Positions 43,491 through 51,981 of a stretch of DNA of 64,000 bases are shown here, piece after piece. Position numbers and translations under genes: made by a program. This DNA comes from Clostridia bacterium (GTDB taxonomy: Bacteria > Bacillota > Clostridia > Oscillospirales > Acutalibacteraceae). Under the pieces are notes generated by a model. That model was not told the origin of the DNA. It made no database searches and saw only the letters and a program-made list of their open reading frames with translations. The DNA lies in contig JAKSQP010000007.1 of NCBI GenBank assembly GCA_024404025.1, positions 1-64,000 on the forward strand. Reading direction: 5' to 3'. Position 1 is the first letter of the stretch. Each line of letters opens with the position of its first letter.

Positions 43491-45254
43491 ATGTCACTTT
43501 TGGTAAAGCAGGCTATGGCAGAGCTTCGCAATGCGATCATCGAAGCCGCAGGCAGAGCGGTTGCGGACGGCGAATTCCCCGAAGAGCCTTTGAGCGATTT
43601 TATAATTGAAGTGCCCGCAAACAAGGAAAACGGCGATTATTCAACCAATGCCGCAATGGCATGGGCAAGAAACCTGCATTGCGCTCCCCGCAAAATCGCA
43701 GAAACGCTCGCAGGCAGAATCATGCTTGAAGATACATTCTTTGACAGATGCGAGATAGCAGGTCCCGGCTTTCTGAATTTCTTTCTCCGTGAAAGCTTCA
43801 ACACCTGCATTATTCAGGATATTCTCGAAAAAGGCGACAGCTACGGCCGTTCCGATTACGGCAAAGGCCAAAAAATCAACATCGAATTCGTTTCCGCCAA
43901 TCCCACCGGTCCCATGCACATGGGCAACGCAAGAGGCGGCGCTCTCGGCGACTGCCTTGCATCGGTGCTTGACTATGCCGGCTACGAGGTAAGCCGTGAA
44001 TTCTATGTAAACGATGCCGGAAATCAGATTGAAAAATTCGGTCTTTCGCTCGACATCAGGTATCAGCAGATTTTCAAAGGCGAAGATGCCGTTGAGCTTC
44101 CCGAAGACAGCTACCACGGCGAAGATATAAAGGTCAGAGCTGCGGAATTTGCCGAAATCAACGGTGACAAATATCTCGATGCTTCCGAAGAAGAACGCCG
44201 CAAGGCTCTTATCGCCTATGCTCTTCCGAAAAATATTGCCGCAATGAAAGACAATATGGAGAAATACCGCATCAACTATGACACATGGTTCCTTGAAAGC
44301 ACTCTTCATAATGACGGAGAGCTTGCAGAGGCTATAAATATTCTTAAAGAAAAAGGCCTAACCTATGAGCAGGACGGCGCTCTCTGGTATAAGAACAAAG
44401 AAGTCCTCGGCGCAAGGCTCAAAAAAGAGGGCAAAACCGATAACGAAATCGAACGTCTTGAGCTGAAAGACGAAGTTCTCGTCAGAAAGAACGGCAATCC
44501 GACCTATTTTGCCGCCGACATAGCATATCACCGCAATAAATTTGCAAGAGGCTTCAACAAAGCGATTGATATTTGGGGCGCAGACCATCACGGCCATGTT
44601 GCAAGAATGAAGGGCGCTCTTGATGCAGTCGGCTGCTGCGGCGATGACCTTGATGTTATCCTTATGCAGCTTGTAAGACTTACCAGCAACGGCGAAGTAG
44701 TCCGCATGAGCAAGCGTTCGGGCAAAGCGATAACACTTGTCGATCTGCTTGACGATATTCCCATAGATGCAGTCCGCTTCCTCTTCAACATGAGAGAGCC
44801 CGGCTCGCAGATGGAATTCGACCTTGACCTTGCAGTTGAGCAGAGCAGCAAGAACCCCGTTTATTACTGCCAGTATGCTCACGCAAGAATATGCAGTATC
44901 ATCAGAAAGCTTGCAGAGGAAGGCAAAACCGTCAGAGAATGCTCAACTCCCGAGCTTATGCTTCTCACAGCTCCCGAAGAAAAAGATCTTGTTAAGCATC
45001 TTTCGGCTTTCACCGACGAAATCGTTTCATCCGCAAAGAATTATGATCCCGCAAAAATCACCCGCTATGCAGTCGATCTTGCAACTCTCTTCCATAAATT
45101 CTATAATGCCTGCCGTGTTAACTGCGACGATGAACCGCTTATGCAGGCAAGACTTGCGCTCTGCATCTGCGTTAAGAATGTTCTCGCAAATATTCTCAAG
45201 ATGTTCAGCATAACCGTTCCCGAAAGAATGGACAGCCTTTCGGAAGAAAACTGA
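43491..45254 (+). CDS. argS: Arginyl-tRNA synthetase
   Basis: A 587-aa class I synthetase. The Arg-specific N-domain covers about 1-115. The HIGH motif appears as NPTGPMHMGNARGG and the KMSK loop as RMSKRSGKAITL. The DALR anticodon domain ends the protein. Features such as EFVSANPTGP and WGADHHGHVARM are characteristic of ArgS. It is last in the ddl-DUF1934-argS operon. A MITE-like element begins 10 bases after the stop and brings a terminator hairpin of its own. Confidence 0.97.
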   Translation: MSLLVKQAMAELRNAIIEAAGRAVADGEFPEEPLSDFIIEVPANKENGDYSTNAAMAWARNLHCAPRKIAETLAGRIMLEDTFFDRCEIAGPGFLNFFLRESFNTCIIQDILEKGDSYGRSDYGKGQKINIEFVSANPTGPMHMGNARGGALGDCLASVLDYAGYEVSREFYVNDAGNQIEKFGLSLDIRYQQIFKGEDAVELPEDSYHGEDIKVRAAEFAEINGDKYLDASEEERRKALIAYALPKNIAAMKDNMEKYRINYDTWFLESTLHNDGELAEAINILKEKGLTYEQDGALWYKNKEVLGARLKKEGKTDNEIERLELKDEVLVRKNGNPTYFAADIAYHRNKFARGFNKAIDIWGADHHGHVARMKGALDAVGCCGDDLDVILMQLVRLTSNGEVVRMSKRSGKAITLVDLLDDIPIDAVRFLFNMREPGSQMEFDLDLAVEQSSKNPVYYCQYAHARICSIIRKLAEEGKTVRECSTPELMLLTAPEEKDLVKHLSAFTDEIVSSAKNYDPAKITRYAVDLATLFHKFYNACRVNCDDEPLMQARLALCICVKNVLANILKMFSITVPERMDSLSEEN

Positions 45255-45263
45255 TAATAGCCT

Positions 45264-45552
45264 AAGGGGCTGTCGCATTAGTATGGTGAGGAGCAAAAGG
45301 GCGCAAGGCGGGTAAAAGTTAAGGAAAAGTAGCCTTGCAAACCTGTGCCTTTCAGCACAGACCGAAAAAGCAAACAATAAAAAATAAGCAATTCTGATAT
45401 ATTACCGAAACAGGTAAATTCAGAATTGCTTTTTTATTTACAAATATATAGAATACAATACTTTTTCTAAATGTTTTTTCGTCCTCTCACAGTATCGCAT
45501 ACAGCTTCGGGACGAAGAAAACGCTTTCTGCATCTGAATGCGACAGCCCCTT
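45264..45552. mobile_element. MITE-like element with 16-bp perfect terminal inverted repeats
   Basis: AAGGGGCTGTCGCATT (45264-45279) and AATGCGACAGCCCCTT (45537-45552) are perfect inverted repeats bounding 289 bases with no open frame of note. The GGGGCTGTC-type end resembles insertion-sequence ends, so this may be a non-autonomous derivative; no transposase is present. Inside are a small hairpin (CTGTGC/GCACAG, 45343-45360) and a strong terminator (45386-45436). A target-site duplication is not evident. It fills most of the gap after argS. Confidence 0.65.
45386..45436 (+). terminator. Terminator inside the MITE-like element, behind argS
   Basis: AAGCAATTCTGA (45386-45397) and TCAGAATTGCTT (45420-45431) form a 12-bp stem with a further ACC/GGT pairing inside, followed by TTTTTATTTA. 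It would end the ddl-argS transcript. Confidence 0.75.
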
Positions 45553-45641
45553 TATATGAGAATAAAGTTTTGACCGCATTCGGCTCAGCAAAACGAAAAT
45601 GTCTTTCAAATCTGCATTTTCCATACTTTAGGGCGGTTTAT

Positions 45642-45727
45642 CCGTAGGGCACGGATTCATCCGTGCCGTATTGGGGCAGACAAAATTGTTGAGATTACCA
45701 CGGCAAGCATAAATGCTTGCCCTACGG
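45642..45727. repeat. Two-module palindromic repeat, third copy
   Basis: CCGTAGGG opens and CCCTACGG closes this unit. Between them are the GGCACGGAT..ATCCGTGCC hairpin, a linker differing from the 1-185 copies, and GGCAAGCAT..ATGCTTGCC. The ends form a perfect 9-bp inverted repeat (CCGTAGGGC / GCCCTACGG). Confidence 0.8.
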
Positions 45728-45757
45728 AGACTGATGTTTTCACACCGGATTTCTTTG

Positions 45758-45874
45758 TCCCCCTTGTAAAAAGGGAATATCACGAATGTGACAAGGGGGA
45801 TTTAAAAAGTTTTCTTTTTTGTCCAATCCCTCCGTCACGGCATTCGCCGTACCACCTTCCTTTGCAAGGGGAGG
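45758..45874. repeat. Second palindromic repeat family
   Basis: TCCCCCTTGT (45758-45767) and ACAAGGGGGA (45791-45800) form one inverted pair. A second part (45825-45874) contains ACGGC-ATTC-GCCGT and a CCTTCC..GGGGAGG hairpin. I recognise this style (AATCCCTCCGTCACGGC followed by CTTTGCAAGGG) as a dispersed repeat of gut Firmicutes genomes; that is recollection, not a search. Together with the MITE and the third palindromic copy, it fills the 645-base gap between argS and the phosphoesterase gene; no gene is seen there. Confidence 0.6.
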
Positions 45875-45900
45875 CAATGTAGGGCGCAGATTTCGCTTTA

Positions 45901-46980
45901 TCAAAGCTTGATTTTATGTTCTTCTCTGAATCCTTTGTTATCGGTAAAAACGATGCCGATTTCTTTTTCATCAAATGTGAATGCCGCTCCGCCGACGGTT
46001 TTATCATCTTTGTATGCGGCAACAACTATCGGGCAGGGCTGACCGAGCGCATCATTTTCGCAGCCCGGCTCATCAATGCTGTAACGGTGAGTGTGGCCGC
46101 ATATCATCACATCGGGTTTAACATTCTCTTTAAGCATCTTTGCCCATTCGGAATAGAGGTCCTCTTCAATATTGAAGGGAGCCGGATAATGCCTTGTAAA
46201 CGGATTGTGTGCAATGATGATCCTGTGGGTCACATCGGGCGCATTATATTCACTGCCGGCATTTGCGATAACCTCTTTGATATATTCCGTTTCCTTGATT
46301 CTGAACTGATGGCAGGCAACGGTGCAGCCGTATTCCTCGTTGGAATCGGGCTTATCCTCGCCGCAGTCAAGGCAAATTCCCCAAAGCTTTCCGAGGCGGA
46401 ACGAATAATAGGTTTTGCCGTCTCTTGACGGAGTATACTGCGCAAACATTTCGGCGCAGATTCCTCTTAAATCGTGGTTCCCTCTTGAGAAAACAACGGG
46501 CTTTGTGCCGTGGGTAAGCTGAGAAATAATGTCAAAAACAACATAAAGATTTTCGGGCCTGCCCGTATCGTTCGGAACATCGCCGTTGAGAATGAGAAAA
46601 TCGAAATCGCCGTATGCGTTTGCGGCGGCAACCGGCTCACTCACAAGATTATGCGTGTCGGATATATGATAGGCAACAGGCGCTTTTTCTGGCACGGGAA
46701 TGAAATCATATTCATAAAACTTATCGGCCCTTGTTCTGCTGAAATAAGGCAGCCTTTTGATGATTCCCTTTTCAATGACGGTATAATGCTTTTCCTTTTC
46801 GAGAAGCTCCTGCGGAACTGAAAAAATGTGAGTTTTTGAAGCGGAGCAAAGTATCCCGTTTGAATCATCTATAAAAAGCTCATTGCCGACCTTTATGCTG
46901 ATAAAGGCCTGCGTTTTCGAGGTTACGGCGATCTGATAATCATTGCCTACGGCAAACACTGCGGGGTCATAGCGAAGCAT
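45901..46980 (-). CDS. Metallophosphoesterase with N-terminal beta domain
   Basis: A 359-aa cytosolic protein. Residues 1-110 are a beta-rich domain. The calcineurin-like core is complete: HISDTHNL (motif I), LNGDVPND, SRGNHDLRG, IIAHNPF and CGHTHRY. A Cys-containing insertion (GICLDCGEDKPDSNEEYG) separates the last motifs. The substrate is unknown. The ATG at 46980 follows ACGGAGGGAT; earlier in-frame codons overlap the promoter. It is divergent from a second phosphoesterase at 47106. The stop is followed within 30 bases by dispersed repeats, and no separate terminator was found. Confidence 0.87.
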   Translation of the reverse strand: MLRYDPAVFAVGNDYQIAVTSKTQAFISIKVGNELFIDDSNGILCSASKTHIFSVPQELLEKEKHYTVIEKGIIKRLPYFSRTRADKFYEYDFIPVPEKAPVAYHISDTHNLVSEPVAAANAYGDFDFLILNGDVPNDTGRPENLYVVFDIISQLTHGTKPVVFSRGNHDLRGICAEMFAQYTPSRDGKTYYSFRLGKLWGICLDCGEDKPDSNEEYGCTVACHQFRIKETEYIKEVIANAGSEYNAPDVTHRIIIAHNPFTRHYPAPFNIEEDLYSEWAKMLKENVKPDVMICGHTHRYSIDEPGCENDALGQPCPIVVAAYKDDKTVGGAAFTFDEKEIGIVFTDNKGFREEHKIKL

Positions 46981-47008
46981 AATATCCCTCCGTATATTTT
47001 TTTCTTTT

Positions 47009-47037
47009 ATACTATCATAAAATTCGTGTGATATCAA
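47009..47037 (-). promoter_or_regulatory. Promoter of the 45901-46980 phosphoesterase gene
   Basis: On the minus strand TTGATA (47032-47037), 17 bases, TAGTAT (47009-47014), about 28 bases before the ATG. Its -35 lies 10 bases from the -35 of the divergent promoter. Confidence 0.6.
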
Positions 47038-47046
47038 CCTTTCAGA

Positions 47047-47075
47047 TTGACATCTGTGAAATAAAATGATACCAT
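47047..47075 (+). promoter_or_regulatory. Promoter of the 47106-48053 phosphoesterase gene
   Basis: TTGACA (47047-47052), 17 bases, TACCAT (47070-47075), 30 bases before the chosen ATG. Confidence 0.6.
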
Positions 47076-47105
47076 AAGTCGAATAAAGAAATGAGGTATA
47101 CCGAA

Positions 47106-48053
47106 ATGGGAAAAATGAAACCGCTTTATGACGGAATAAAGCTTAACTGCACAATTGTCAGCGACACTCACATAGATGAAAAACATCCGATGCCGTGGCT
47201 TCCTAAAATGAATCTGCGCAACGCTCTCAAGGATACGAAAAAAAGCTCTGCCCCCGTTGACGCATTTCTTACCATCGGCGACACAACCTCAAGGGGCTCC
47301 GATGCAAACTGGAAAATGACCGTTGAATGCTTCGATAAAGTGCCGGATGCCGCCAAAAACATTATTCTCACCGTCGGCAATCACGATTGCTGGAACGATA
47401 ACGGCTTTGATGCCGCAATGAAAAACTATCTGCGCAATTTTGAAATTATCTGCGGCAGAAAAATCGACAAACCCTATTTTTCATACAATATCAACGGCTA
47501 TCTCTTCGTTTTTCTCGGCAATGATTCCGATTCCGGCTGTGAAGCTTCAATCGGCGAAGAACAGCTGAAATGGTTTGAGGGCGAAATGGAAAACGGCGGA
47601 AAAAGCGGAAAACCGATTTTTGTTTTCTGCCATCAGAGCCTCAATCAGAAGCACGGCCTGCCCCGCACCTGGGATAAAGACGAAAATGCCGAAAACCTTT
47701 GGGACGGCGGCCTCGGAAAAGATTCCGATGCAGTTGAAGCGATACTGAAAAAGCATAAAAATGTTTATTATTTCAGCGGCCATTCCCACATGGGTCTCGG
47801 CGGAGAAAACATCCGGAAAGCCGAGGGTTATTCAACATTCGAAAAAGAGGGCGATCTCCGCCTCATCAATCTTCCGAGCCTTTCCTGCGGAAATCATCAC
47901 GGCGAAAACAAATCAACCTGCCTTTCCGTTCAGCTTGAGGTTTATGATGACAAGGTCGTTATCAGACCGAGAAACACAATGAAAAGGAAATGGATCACTT
48001 CGGTTGCGATCAAAGACGGCAAACCCTATTTCGAAGAGAAAATCGAAAAATAA
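47106..48053 (+). CDS. Metallophosphoesterase
   Basis: A 315-aa cytosolic calcineurin-like phosphoesterase. Motifs are complete: TIVSDTHID, LTIGDTTSRG, TVGNHDCW, VFCHQSL and FSGHSHMG. It shares the fold but little else with the divergent neighbour. The substrate is unknown. The ATG at 47106 (MGKMKPLYDG) is placed 8 bases after a GAGGT; an ATG at 47091 in the same frame is the alternative. It is followed by a rearranged palindromic repeat, with the Rnf operon's terminator beyond, and no partner gene. Confidence 0.87.
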   Translation: MGKMKPLYDGIKLNCTIVSDTHIDEKHPMPWLPKMNLRNALKDTKKSSAPVDAFLTIGDTTSRGSDANWKMTVECFDKVPDAAKNIILTVGNHDCWNDNGFDAAMKNYLRNFEIICGRKIDKPYFSYNINGYLFVFLGNDSDSGCEASIGEEQLKWFEGEMENGGKSGKPIFVFCHQSLNQKHGLPRTWDKDENAENLWDGGLGKDSDAVEAILKKHKNVYYFSGHSHMGLGGENIRKAEGYSTFEKEGDLRLINLPSLSCGNHHGENKSTCLSVQLEVYDDKVVIRPRNTMKRKWITSVAIKDGKPYFEEKIEK

Positions 48054-48064
48054 AAGTAAATTAT

Positions 48065-48136
48065 GCGGCACGGATGAATCCGTGCCCTACGGAAAAACGA
48101 CTCATCCCGTAGGGCAAGCATTAATGCTTGCCGTGA
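48065..48136. repeat. Palindromic repeat modules in inside-out arrangement
   Basis: GGCACGGAT..ATCCGTGCC followed by CTACGG, a 14-base linker, then CCGTAGGG followed by AAGCAT..ATGCTTGCC. Both modules are those of the 1-185 and 45642 copies, but each is flipped, so the CCGTAGGG ends now face each other. This shows that the modules behave as separate units. Most of the 196-base gap between 48053 and 48250 is this repeat plus the terminator at 48214. Confidence 0.75.
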
Positions 48137-48213
48137 AAACCTTAACAACCTGCTCACCGCAACACGGCACGCACTTCATCGCTGCTTACAATAAATTCTG
48201 ATATTCCGCACAT

Positions 48214-48245
48214 AAAAAGGGGCAGTCGCATTCGACTGCCCCTGA
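48214..48245. terminator. Terminator of the Rnf operon
   Basis: GGGGCAGTCG and CGACTGCCCC (48219-48228, 48233-48242) form a perfect 10-bp GC-rich stem. The minus-strand tail is TTTTTATG, just beyond the rnfB stop at 48250. A plus-strand tail (TGAATTTTTATTTT) could also serve the phosphoesterase gene. Confidence 0.85.
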
Positions 48246-48249
48246 ATTT

Positions 48250-49059
48250 TTATTTTCTGACAAGTGAAATAATATCAATTGCTCCTACGGGGCACTGCTC
48301 GTGGCAGAGTCCGCAGCCGATACATTTTTCAATATCGACCTTTGCGCAGAAGCGGTCAATGCTGATGGCTCCGCTTTCGCACGCCTTAACGCATTTCATG
48401 CAGCCGATGCAGCCGGCTTTGCATTCCTTGCGGGTAACTGCGCCTTTATCGTGATTTTTGCAGAGGACCGACGCTTTTGTTTCTTCAAGAGGCATAACCT
48501 CAATAAGTCCCTTCGGGCAGGTCTTTACGCATTTTTTGCAGGCTCTGCACTCATAAGGATTGATTCTTGCAATGCCGTTGCAGATGCTGATTGCGCCGTA
48601 TTCGCAGGCGGCAATGCAGTCACCGAAGCCGATGCATCCGTAAATACACTCCTTCGGTCCTCCGAACACCTGGGCAGCCATCTTGCAGCTCATAACGCCC
48701 TGATATTCAAGCTTCTGAACGCTGTTGACATTGTGACCCTGGCAAAGCACAACTGCCGCCATGGGCTTGACCTCGCCCGCAGCAAGGCCCGTTACTTCGC
48801 CGATAGCCTTTGAAACATCGGTTCCGCCGGGCTGGCAGAGAGCCGTGTTTGTTGTTTCGCCTTTTGAGAGAGCGGCGGCATAGCCGTCACATCCCGAATA
48901 TCCGCAGGCTCCGCAGTTTGCGCCGGGGAGGCATTCTCTGATAGCCTCTGCCTTTTCGTCAACGGGAACCGCAAAGACCTTCGAGGCAGCCGTAAGACCG
49001 ACAGCAGCTATAAAACCGATTCCGGCAAGCAGAAGAACTGCCAGTAAAATAGGATTCAT
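48250..49059 (-). CDS. rnfB: Rnf complex subunit B (iron-sulfur protein)
   Basis: A 269-aa subunit of the ferredoxin:NAD oxidoreductase, facing the cytosol and taking electrons from ferredoxin. Residues 1-25 anchor it in the membrane. The RnfB-type Fe-S domain follows (CLPGANCGACGYSGCDGYA, 43-61). Then come four ferredoxin-like clusters of motifs (CIGFGDCIAAC, CRACKKCVKTC, CIGCMKCVKAC, CIGCGLCHEQC). The cysteine sets look intact. It is last in the operon, 13 bases after rnfA, with a strong terminator behind. Confidence 0.96.
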   Translation of the reverse strand: MNPILLAVLLLAGIGFIAAVGLTAASKVFAVPVDEKAEAIRECLPGANCGACGYSGCDGYAAALSKGETTNTALCQPGGTDVSKAIGEVTGLAAGEVKPMAAVVLCQGHNVNSVQKLEYQGVMSCKMAAQVFGGPKECIYGCIGFGDCIAACEYGAISICNGIARINPYECRACKKCVKTCPKGLIEVMPLEETKASVLCKNHDKGAVTRKECKAGCIGCMKCVKACESGAISIDRFCAKVDIEKCIGCGLCHEQCPVGAIDIISLVRK

Positions 49060-49072
49060 TTACGGCACCTCC

Positions 49073-49663
49073 TTAAAGTCCGAGTATTCCTTCAACGATG
49101 CCGGTGAAGCCCATGAAGGAAACGGAAACGATTGATGCGGCAATAAGAACGATGGGGAGTCCCTGAAGGAACTTGGGAACATCGCAGCTTTCAAGTCTTG
49201 AACGAACGCCCGAGAAGATAACCATTGCGAGCATAAAGCCGAGACCTGCGCCGACGCTGTTGAACATTGACTGCGCAAAGTTATAATTCTCCGTAATGTT
49301 GAGAAGAACAACGCCGAGAACTGCACAGTTTGTTGTGATAAGCGGAAGATAAATGCCGAGCGCATTATAAAGCGGAGGCATAAATTTCTTGAGAATGATT
49401 TCAACAAGCTGAACAAGAGCGGCAATAACAAGGATAAAAACGATGGTCTGAAGATATTCAAGGTTGTTTTTAACAAGCATCGTGTTGATGGGATAGGTTA
49501 CAGCTGTTGCAAGAGCCATAACGAAAACAACTGCCGCAGACATTCCGACTGCCGTGTTGAGCTTTTTGGAAACGCCGAGGAAGGGGCAGATACCGAGGAA
49601 TTTGCAGAGAACAAAGTTGCCCGTAAGAATAGCCGTCATAAGAATCTGAAGATAAACTGTCAT
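49073..49663 (-). CDS. rnfA: Rnf complex subunit A
   Basis: A 196-aa integral membrane subunit with six hydrophobic helices, homologous to RnfE/NqrD/NqrE. The motif NFVLCKFLGICPFLGVSK near the start and TTNCAVLGVVLLN in the middle carry the cysteines that in relatives bind an intramembrane iron-sulfur centre between A and E. Its start overlaps the rnfE stop by 4 bases. The full family length is about 190. Confidence 0.96.
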   Translation of the reverse strand: MTVYLQILMTAILTGNFVLCKFLGICPFLGVSKKLNTAVGMSAAVVFVMALATAVTYPINTMLVKNNLEYLQTIVFILVIAALVQLVEIILKKFMPPLYNALGIYLPLITTNCAVLGVVLLNITENYNFAQSMFNSVGAGLGFMLAMVIFSGVRSRLESCDVPKFLQGLPIVLIAASIVSVSFMGFTGIVEGILGL

Positions 49664-50445
49664 ACTTTCGCCGCCTCCTTATCCTCTTTTTCACTGCAGC
49701 TTTCACCTTTTGCAATGAGAGCGCAGTTCTTTGCCATCGGGCAGGCTTCGCATCCTTTAAGCTCTGCTTTGGGCTTGCCCTTGCTTTCGGCAAGCTTGTT
49801 TGCACAAGCCATAAGAATACCGAATGTGAAGAATCCTCCGGGAGCCATGATGAGAATCGTTATGGGTTTGAGCATTGAGGAATCCTTGATAACCGTGAAT
49901 CCGTTGAATCCGCCGAGAGTGTTTTCGCCGAAGAGAACGAGAAGATTCTGCGCATCTGCAAGGAATGTGCCTGCGCCGAGAATTTCTCTGACGGTAGCCA
50001 TGCAGCAGAGAGCAACCGTGAATCCGATGCCCATTCCGAGGCCGTCAACTGCGGAAGCGATAACGGAATTCTTGCCTGCAAAAGCTTCCGCTCTGCCGAG
50101 AATGATGCAGTTAACAACGATAAGCGGAAGATAAACACCGAGCGCAGAATCAAGAGCCGGAACGAACGCCTTGACTATCATCTGAACTATGGTGACGAAC
50201 GATGCGATAATAACTATGTATGCCGGAATTCTGACCTTTGAGGGAATGATTTTTCTCAGGCACGAAATAACGATATTCGAGCAGACGAGAACTATCATAG
50301 CCGAAAGACCCATACCGATTGCGTTCACAACGCTTGTTGAAACCGCAAGAGTGGGGCAGGTGCCGAGAACGAGGCGAAGAACGGGATTTTCAACGATAAT
50401 GCCCTTGGCAAATTCCCTGCCGAGGGATTTTTTCTTATCAGCCAT
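49660..50445 (-). CDS. rnfE: Rnf complex subunit E
   Basis: A 261-aa membrane subunit paralogous to RnfA. It shows NPVLRLVLGTCPTLAVST and IVVNCIILGRAEAFA with the matching cysteines. The C-terminus has a cysteine-bearing cytosolic tail (CEACPMAKNCALIAKGESC), longer than in many RnfE proteins. The ATG at 50445 is chosen because GGAGGTG precedes it; it overlaps the rnfG stop by 8 bases. An upstream in-frame ATG lies further inside rnfG. It overlaps rnfA by 4 bases. Confidence 0.95.
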   Translation of the reverse strand: MADKKKSLGREFAKGIIVENPVLRLVLGTCPTLAVSTSVVNAIGMGLSAMIVLVCSNIVISCLRKIIPSKVRIPAYIVIIASFVTIVQMIVKAFVPALDSALGVYLPLIVVNCIILGRAEAFAGKNSVIASAVDGLGMGIGFTVALCCMATVREILGAGTFLADAQNLLVLFGENTLGGFNGFTVIKDSSMLKPITILIMAPGGFFTFGILMACANKLAESKGKPKAELKGCEACPMAKNCALIAKGESCSEKEDKEAAKV

Positions 50446-51001
50446 TGTTCGCACCTCCTGCTGCTTCAATTGCGGCGTTGACCGCTCTTGTGACTGCTCT
50501 TGAGGTTACTGTTGCGCCCGTAAGAGCATCAATGGAATTTTCGCCCGCTTCATCCTTTGAAACGGTTATTCCTTTTATCTTTCCGATGAACTGTTCACGG
50601 AAGGTATCTCTTTTTGCGTTTGCGCCGAGGCCTGCGGTTTCGCTCATGTCGAGGATGCTGACACCGGTCACCTTGCCCTGTGCATCAACGCCGGTCATAA
50701 CGGAAATCTTTCCGCCGTAGCCTTTATCGTCGTGAGAGGTAACAACATAGCCGATAACATTGCCGGCCTTGTCGAGAGCGGGAACGACCGAATCAACCTT
50801 TTCAACGCTTGTTTCAACTGCATCTCCGAACCGGTCTGCTGCCGCAAAAACAACGGTTCTTGCCTTTGCTTCGTTGGCTGCATTGACTTCTGCTATCGCA
50901 GGAGCCGTGACCTTGTTTGTCAGAGCAAGCAGGAAAGCGGCAACAACGCAGATAACGAAAAGAACAACTGTGGGAGCGGCATATTCTTTAAACTTTTTCA
51001 T
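50438..51001 (-). CDS. rnfG: Rnf complex subunit G (FMN-carrying)
   Basis: A 187-aa protein with one N-terminal transmembrane helix (about 10-28) and an outside FMN-binding domain. The flavinylation motif is DALTGATVTS (158-167), with Thr164 the expected acceptor for FMN transferred by ApbE. The ApbE gene is in the same operon, which fits. The ATG overlaps the rnfD stop by 4 bases. Length is typical for RnfG. Confidence 0.96.
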   Translation of the reverse strand: MKKFKEYAAPTVVLFVICVVAAFLLALTNKVTAPAIAEVNAANEAKARTVVFAAADRFGDAVETSVEKVDSVVPALDKAGNVIGYVVTSHDDKGYGGKISVMTGVDAQGKVTGVSILDMSETAGLGANAKRDTFREQFIGKIKGITVSKDEAGENSIDALTGATVTSRAVTRAVNAAIEAAGGANNG

Positions 51002-51981
51002 GCTTTTGCCGCCTCCTTTTCTTTCTTTTCCTTTTTGGGAGTGCCGAAAGGTTTGGGAACGGTTGCTTTTTCAATATAAGGAACAAGAAGATTCATAATG
51101 AGGATCGCAAATGAAACGCCCTCTGTCATCGAGGCAAACATTCTGATGAGTGCCGTGATTACTCCGCATCCGATGCCGAAAATAATTTTGCCCTTTGTGT
51201 TGATGGGGCTTGTTGAATAGTCTGTTGCCATAAAGATCGCACCGAGAAGGAGTCCGCCGCTGAGAAGTTCATAGGCAACAAAATTCAGATCGCCGTGACC
51301 TTTAATAAGCATAATGACCGCAACCGTGCCTATATAGGCAGCGGGAATTGCGGGCTTGATAACTTTTTTGATCAAAAGATAAATTCCGCCGAGAATGAGC
51401 GCCGCTGCGCAGGTTTCGCCAAGACATCCCGCTCTCATTCCGAGGAACATATCCGCAAGAGAAGGAAGATTTTCCGTTGAACCTGTTTTAAGAGTTGCGA
51501 GAGTTGTTGCGGTTGAAACTGCGTCAACCTTCCATGTGAGCGGCTTTACCCAGTTTGTCATTTCCGCTCCGAATGAGAGCAGAAGAACGATTCTTGCAAC
51601 AATGGCGGGGTTTGCGAAATTCTGACCGATGCCGCCGAAGAACTGCTTAACAACCACGATGGCAATAACACTGCCGAGGCCTGCCATCCAGAAAGGAATC
51701 GTTGAGGGCATGTTGAACGCAACGAGAAGACCCGTTACAATGGCGCTCAAATCGCCTATCGTCATGCTTCTCTTCATAATCTTGCGGGAAGCATATTCTG
51801 CGAGAATTGCGCAAGTAACGGAAACGGCACATACGAGAAGAACTCTCGGTCCGAATGCAGCAACCGAAACCGCAAGAGCAGGCATAAGAGCAAGAATAAC
51901 ATCAAGCATTATCTTTGTTGTTGTCTGAACGGAGCGCACATGGGGAGATGCGCTGACGGTAAGAAGCTTTCCGTTTATCAT
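50998..51981 (-). CDS. rnfD: Rnf complex subunit D (membrane flavoprotein)
   Basis: A 327-aa multi-pass membrane protein homologous to NqrB. The covalent-FMN motif is DAVSTATTLA (153-162), expected acceptor Thr159; it has Thr in place of the more usual Gly before Ala. GGIGQNFANPAIVAR and FMATDYSTSPINTKGK are conserved RnfD landmarks. It forms the ion channel core with A and E. The ATG overlaps the rnfC stop by 4 bases. The C-terminus is Lys/Glu-rich (KKEKKEKEAAKA). Confidence 0.96.
   Translation of the reverse strand: MINGKLLTVSASPHVRSVQTTTKIMLDVILALMPALAVSVAAFGPRVLLVCAVSVTCAILAEYASRKIMKRSMTIGDLSAIVTGLLVAFNMPSTIPFWMAGLGSVIAIVVVKQFFGGIGQNFANPAIVARIVLLLSFGAEMTNWVKPLTWKVDAVSTATTLATLKTGSTENLPSLADMFLGMRAGCLGETCAAALILGGIYLLIKKVIKPAIPAAYIGTVAVIMLIKGHGDLNFVAYELLSGGLLLGAIFMATDYSTSPINTKGKIIFGIGCGVITALIRMFASMTEGVSFAILIMNLLVPYIEKATVPKPFGTPKKEKKEKEAAKA

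Noticed and set aside
45780..46025. 81-codon minus-strand frame past the phosphoesterase gene
   Set aside because: It overlaps the real phosphoesterase gene in another frame and runs into dispersed repeats; no ribosome site and no protein-like composition.
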